Shown in pieces: positions 60,466 through 64,000 of a DNA stretch of 64,000 nucleotides; the first letter of the stretch is position 1; every line of letters starts with the position of its first letter. The DNA comes from Candidatus Heimdallarchaeota archaeon (GTDB lineage Archaea > Asgardarchaeota > Heimdallarchaeia > Heimdallarchaeales > Heimdallarchaeaceae): positions 1 through 64,000 of the forward strand of contig JAEOSZ010000024.1 of assembly GCA_016840095.1 (NCBI GenBank), written 5' to 3'. Both the position numbers and the translations under genes were made by a program. Below the pieces are notes generated by a model that was not told the origin of the DNA, did no database searches, and saw only the letters and a list, made by a program, of their open reading frames with translations.

Positions 60466-61104
60466 ATGACAACAGAAGTTGTATTCTGGGATGTAGATAC
60501 TCAAGTAGATTTCATGAATTCAGAAGGAAAACTGTATGTACCTGGTGCTGAAAATCTGAAAGGAAATCTAGAGAAACTCACTCAATTTGCTAGAATGAAC
60601 AACATTCGTATTCTTGGTTCAGTAGATTTTCATTCTGACACCGATCCTGAAATCGAGAAAGAGAATCCAGATTTTGAAGAGACTTTCCCCCCTCATTGCA
60701 TGCAAAATGATCCAGGTCAAGAGAAGATAATTGAAACAAGATCTGATTTAACTCAATGGATTGATCCTGTTACATATCCAGATGAAAAACTAGAAAGAAT
60801 CATCGCATCTAAAGGACCAATTATCATAAGAAAAACAGCACTAAGCGCTTTTTCAAATCCAAATTTAATGCCGTTAATTGGATTAATCAAACCTCAAAAA
60901 ATAGTTATTTATGGAGTAGCAATTGACTTCTGTGTTAAAACAGCAATTGAGGGATTTCTCAACTTTGGAAATTTAGAGATTTATCTTGTTATAGATGCAA
61001 TTGAAGGGATAAATGAAGAAGAATCAAGAAGATTAATAGAAGAGTGGATACAAAAAGGGGTTCATACTGTTACAACGGAAGCAGTTCTTCAGGGATATAT
61101 TTGA
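60466..61104 (+). CDS. nicotinamidase-like cysteine hydrolase
   Basis: A 212-residue member of the isochorismatase/nicotinamidase family. The catalytic triad is D11 (DVDTQVDFM), K123 (IIRKTALSAF) and C156 (GVAIDFCVKTA). Metal ligands typical of nicotinamidases are present as D54 and H56 (SVDFHSDTD) and H77 (FPPHCMQ), which makes nicotinamidase (nicotinamide to nicotinate in NAD salvage) the favoured activity over isochorismatase. It lies 61 bases after tsaC on the same strand, perhaps with its own promoter (CTTTTTAAAGAGG just upstream). Confidence 0.85.
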   Translation: MTTEVVFWDVDTQVDFMNSEGKLYVPGAENLKGNLEKLTQFARMNNIRILGSVDFHSDTDPEIEKENPDFEETFPPHCMQNDPGQEKIIETRSDLTQWIDPVTYPDEKLERIIASKGPIIIRKTALSAFSNPNLMPLIGLIKPQKIVIYGVAIDFCVKTAIEGFLNFGNLEIYLVIDAIEGINEEESRRLIEEWIQKGVHTVTTEAVLQGYI

Positions 61105-61111
61105 AAATATT

Positions 61112-61447
61112 CTAGAATGTAAGTTGATACCATCCTTCTTTCAACATTTCAGTTACAAATGTTCCAACATACCGGACATCTATGCCGATTTTTTCAAGTT
61201 CATCGCTGACTCCAAAATTATCACTACAAGCTTTACAAGCATAAACTTCTACACCTGCAACTTGCCAAGCTTTTATCAACTCTTGAAATTTTCTATCTTC
61301 AGCAGCCATCTTTTCTGTAGGTCCCCATAATATCACGCGAACCTGATCCATCCAACCTTGTTTTTTTGAGTTGAACGCATAAGGAAAACTTAATTCTTCA
61401 TGCACTACTTTATCAGCTGAACTTAGAATCATAAACACTCTATCCAT
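61112..61447 (-). CDS. DsrE-family small protein
   Basis: A 111-residue protein with the DsrE/F-like fold: first strand RVFMILSSADK, a helix (HEELSFPYAFNSKKQGW), strand QVRVILWGPTEKM, a helix and the strand EVYACKACSDNFG carrying two Cys, one at the position of the sulfur-carrying Cys in DsrE/TusD. Such proteins pass sulfur in persulfide form or have redox roles. It stands alone here, convergent with the hydrolase gene (7 bases apart), so no sulfur pathway can be assigned. Confidence 0.75.
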   Translation of the reverse strand: MDRVFMILSSADKVVHEELSFPYAFNSKKQGWMDQVRVILWGPTEKMAAEDRKFQELIKAWQVAGVEVYACKACSDNFGVSDELEKIGIDVRYVGTFVTEMLKEGWYQLTF

Positions 61448-61542
61448 AAATTTTCAAATCTTCTTCAATTTAAAACAATTGAGTTTTTACAATTTTGTAA
61501 GTTGTTAATATTTATATGTCGACATTGAGAATTTGCTTAACT

Positions 61543-61986
61543 ATGAAGAAAAGAATAATTGTGTTACTGATACTCAGCTTAACGATTTACTTTGCAGGTT
61601 CAAGCAGGGCTCATTCACCCACTAGTATAGAAATAGATTATGATTTTGAAACAAGCATACTCACAGTTACGGTTTATCACTCAGTTACTGAGCCAGATAT
61701 TCACTATATCAATCAAATAGATGTATGGGTTAATGATATTCTAAATACAACAGAATACTATTCTAGACAATTTGAAACTACTTATCAATATGATACATTT
61801 AATATTACGGCAAATCATAGTGACACTATCAAAATCAAGGCTCATTGCAATGTTTCTGGAAGTCTAATTGATGAATTTATATTACAAGATCCTGTAATTC
61901 CTGAATTTGGAATTATTATTCCATTAATACTATTCACACTACTGAGTGCACTTCTAGGATTAAAAATTAGTAAGAAGAATAGTTAA
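61543..61986 (+). CDS. secreted beta-sandwich protein with PEF-like C-terminal anchor
   Basis: A 147-residue secreted protein from the ATG at 61543. A signal peptide (MKKRIIVLLILSLTIYFAG) precedes a beta-rich domain (TSILTVTVYHSVTEPDIHYINQIDVWVND) that resembles desulfoferrodoxin-type sandwich domains in the HxxxDIHYINxI stretch, although iron ligands are not certain. The tail is IPEFGIIIPLILFTLLSALLG and KISKK: the Pro-Glu-Phe, hydrophobic helix and basic end have the form of PEF-CTERM sorting signals read by archaeosortases. A simple tail anchor is the alternative. Confidence 0.65.
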   Translation: MKKRIIVLLILSLTIYFAGSSRAHSPTSIEIDYDFETSILTVTVYHSVTEPDIHYINQIDVWVNDILNTTEYYSRQFETTYQYDTFNITANHSDTIKIKAHCNVSGSLIDEFILQDPVIPEFGIIIPLILFTLLSALLGLKISKKNS

Positions 61987-62098
61987 TTTCATTTTTTTCA
62001 TCTTCATTTAGAATTTATTTAAATGTATTATTCACTAAATAATTGATTTAGTTGCACCTATTAGAGCTAAGTGTTTCAAATTTACAATTAAAACCTTT

Positions 62099-62269
62099 TT
62101 ACTCTCTTTTTTTTATTTCAAAAGAATATTTTTCCTTATCAATAATATGACAAACTGCACAGTTACTACAAGAACTACTGCAACTTCCTTGTGACAAAAA
62201 AATCTTTGCTAATCTTCTCCTAGCTTTCATCCAGAATGAAATTTCGGTAGTATTTTCTTTATCAGTCAT
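62099..62269 (-). CDS. small Cys-rich FeoB-associated protein
   Basis: A 56-residue gene found on the minus strand: ATG at 62269 (with AGGTGATA just upstream), TAA at 62101-62099. It starts 8 bases after the feoB stop. The product has a basic helix (FWMKARRRLAKIFLSQ) and the cluster CSSSCSNCAVC (C30, C34, C37, C40), like the small Cys-rich proteins often encoded downstream of feoB. These may bind an iron-sulfur cluster or Fe(II) and assist the transporter. The spacer 61987-62098 shows no other gene. Confidence 0.8.
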   Translation of the reverse strand: MTDKENTTEISFWMKARRRLAKIFLSQGSCSSSCSNCAVCHIIDKEKYSFEIKKRE

Positions 62270-62277
62270 ATTATCAC

Positions 62278-64000
62278 CTATAATATTGCAGTAAATATCT
62301 GAAACACTATCACTGTTAGAATAATCGTAACTATCAATGGATAGAAGAAACCAAGTGCTGTCATCTTCCAGCTTTTTGTTTCTGATTTAATTGTAGCCAT
62401 GGTTGCAAAACATGGTGCATATGTTAGCTGAAACAATAGGAAGGATATTGCTTGAGGTATTGACCAGCTAGCTTTCAAAGCTGTCACAACACTTCCACCT
62501 CCTGAATAGAGGATACTAAGAGCAGAGATAATAGCTTCTTTGGCAGGAATTCCAAAAAGTAAAGGGACAACCATTTTCCAGTCAAATCCAAATAAAGGTT
62601 TAGTGATTACTGATAATCCTCTTCCAATGTATCCTGCAATTGTATATTCAGGAGCAACTCCAAATGGTATATTACTTATGAACCAAATTAAAATTGATGC
62701 AAGAAAAATGAAAGTTCCAGCTTTCTTTAGAAAAACACCTGCTTTTTCCCAAGTTAAGTGTAAAACATTTCGTATTCTGGGACGTCTATATTCAGGTAGC
62801 TCCATTATCAATGGAAGCGGATCTTCTTTCCTATAAAAGATTTTGAATAGAAATCCAGTGAATAAAACTAGAAGAATACTTACTCCATATAATGAAAGCA
62901 TAATAAGAGCTGCTAACCAAGGTTGAAAGAAAATACCTGTTATAAAAGCTATAACTCCTAATCTAGCAGCACAAGGAATGAAGGAATTTGCTATTATCAT
63001 TGCAGTTCGATCCCGCTGATTCTTTACTGTTCTTGTAGCCATAATACCAGCTACATTACATCCAAATCCCATAATTAGACTTAGAAAAGATGATCCTTGC
63101 ATTCCAAATTTACCCATGACTCTGTCCATCAAATAGGCTGAACGAGCAAGATAGCCAGAGTCTTCTAAAAGTGCTATTAGAGCATAGAAAATCAAAATTA
63201 TAGGGATAAAAAGAATAACTGCTGCTATACCTGCTATTACACCATCAACTAACAAACTATTCAAAAATGCAGGACTATTAGCACTTTCAAGAGAAGTCAT
63301 AACCCAAGTGGAAAATTGTACAACTACCCAATCAATTCCATCAATAATTGGAGATGAAGCATAGAAAGTCAATAAGAAGAATGCTGCAAAAATAGCTATT
63401 AGGATTGGATAACCCCAGATTTTGTGGAGAAGAACTCTATCAAATTTATCACTTACTGTTTCTTTGAAATCTTCATAACCTTGAAGTGCATCATGAACAA
63501 TATGATGTAAAGCACTATATTTCCTCTTAGAAATTTCAGTTGCAGGATCAAACTTTTCTTCTTTTGCAAGTTGAGCAATTTTAGTTTCCATGTCTTCTAA
63601 ATCATATTCTTTCGCTAATTCATCCTTAACTAAAGAATCACCCTCCAAAACTCTAAAAGCAATCCATCGAGTTGGATACTTTGTCATTGTTTCTCTATCT
63701 TCAATCTGAGTTGAGATATTTTGAATCATGTACTCAATTTTGGGAGAATAGACCACCATAGCGGGATTGAAAAGATATTTCTTCGTGTGTAATGCATCAT
63801 AGATGAATTTTTTGATACGAATTATACTATCATCCTCATATGCACAAACATAGACTATAGGTACTCCAAGTTTTTTCTCTAAAAGCTGAGTATCTATATC
63901 AATGCATTCTTTCTCAGCTATGTCTTTCATATTAATTATAATTGCTACATTATCTGTTAGCTCCATAGCTTGAAGAGCAATAAAGAGTGTTCTCTCCAAT
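62278..64000 (-). CDS. feoB: FeoB ferrous iron transporter, N-terminus beyond the window
   Basis: The last 574 residues of FeoB; the true start lies past the right edge. The visible end of the G-domain has the G4 motif NMKD (about residue 24 of the visible part) and the regulatory spacer domain. Then comes a membrane part with two Gate repeats: the signature GFGCNVAGIMATRTV, and GIPAKEAIISALSILY in the second half, and YAPCFATMATIKSE near the end. It imports Fe(II) across the cell membrane. No feoA is seen on this side. A small Cys-rich gene follows after 8 bases. Confidence 0.95.
   Translation of the reverse strand, partial: LERTLFIALQAMELTDNVAIIINMKDIAEKECIDIDTQLLEKKLGVPIVYVCAYEDDSIIRIKKFIYDALHTKKYLFNPAMVVYSPKIEYMIQNISTQIEDRETMTKYPTRWIAFRVLEGDSLVKDELAKEYDLEDMETKIAQLAKEEKFDPATEISKRKYSALHHIVHDALQGYEDFKETVSDKFDRVLLHKIWGYPILIAIFAAFFLLTFYASSPIIDGIDWVVVQFSTWVMTSLESANSPAFLNSLLVDGVIAGIAAVILFIPIILIFYALIALLEDSGYLARSAYLMDRVMGKFGMQGSSFLSLIMGFGCNVAGIMATRTVKNQRDRTAMIIANSFIPCAARLGVIAFITGIFFQPWLAALIMLSLYGVSILLVLFTGFLFKIFYRKEDPLPLIMELPEYRRPRIRNVLHLTWEKAGVFLKKAGTFIFLASILIWFISNIPFGVAPEYTIAGYIGRGLSVITKPLFGFDWKMVVPLLFGIPAKEAIISALSILYSGGGSVVTALKASWSIPQAISFLLFQLTYAPCFATMATIKSETKSWKMTALGFFYPLIVTIILTVIVFQIFTAIL

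Noticed and set aside
1-64000. tRNA, rRNA, CRISPR arrays, insertion sequences and integrase attachment sites
   Set aside because: Spacers are short and were read on both strands; no cloverleaf with a T-loop GTTCRA block, no regular direct repeats with spacers, and no transposase or integrase genes were found.

Overview
The window is AT-rich, gene-dense archaeal DNA, most likely from an Asgard archaeon (Promethearchaeota, perhaps Heimdallarchaeia-like). The evidence is an Arf-family small GTPase with longin-type partners, a membrane-anchored RING-like protein, TATA/leaderless-style promoters, an archaemetzincin-like protein, a ThiR (HTH-ThiN) regulator and a two-domain archaeal ThiP-type permease. 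It also carries genes that are rare in archaea, namely NAD-dependent DNA ligase and RNase III. No rRNA, tRNA, CRISPR array, insertion sequence or origin was recognised. No gene-free stretch exceeds about 300 bases. All names rest on reading translated sequence by eye.

Layout. 1-2444: ABC exporter pair; the permease runs off the left edge. 2650-6310: two paralogous proteins with an N-terminal longin-like domain and a C-terminal segment resembling a DENN domain, flanking a GNAT acetyltransferase. 6392-9158: tight four-gene operon of longin protein, Arf-like GTPase, seven-helix membrane protein and a flavin-reductase-like protein with a PCP_red-like tail, preceded by a dyad-rich promoter. 9439-12230: TldD/TldE. 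12424-18074: Cys-rich protein, RING-like membrane protein, MFS carrier, E2-type acyltransferase domain, an FTR/glutaredoxin redox pair and an O-methyltransferase. 18160-23365: LigA, a membrane protein, and an adenine methyltransferase with a small downstream gene of unknown role. 23516-30986: FMN hydroxyacid oxidase, P1 peptidase, beta-helix protein, a small zinc-ribbon membrane family with one frameshifted copy, the first of three large membrane paralogues, and an orphan DppB-type permease.

31078-34728: an operon like the bacterial orp (orange protein) cluster: DUF134 regulator, two NifX/ORP-like proteins, two MinD-type ATPases with ferredoxin inserts, then an alpha/beta hydrolase. 34731-42295: PhoU/RCK protein, MFS carrier, a three-gene unknown operon ending in a winged-helix regulator, M19 dipeptidase, alpha/alpha-toroid protein, RNase III, a small beta-rich protein and a catalytically dead archaemetzincin. 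42373-49465: a large adenine methyltransferase, two more members of the big membrane family in tandem, and an EamA carrier.

50170-57598: a thiamine uptake and salvage locus. ThiR precedes thiB-thiP-thiQ, an APH-fold kinase (candidate thiamine kinase) and a zinc alcohol dehydrogenase. Matching operator-like sites sit before thiR and before thiB. 57677-62269: a micro-protein, a winged-helix regulator, an SDR, TsaC/Sua5, a nicotinamidase-like hydrolase, a DsrE-like protein, a secreted PEF-tailed protein and a Cys-rich FeoB partner. 62278-64000: FeoB, cut by the right edge.

The most interesting parts are the GTPase/longin/7TM operon together with the two longin-DENN-like proteins next to it (a possible archaeal small-GTPase switch with its regulators), the RING-like membrane protein, and the unrecognised three-copy membrane family.
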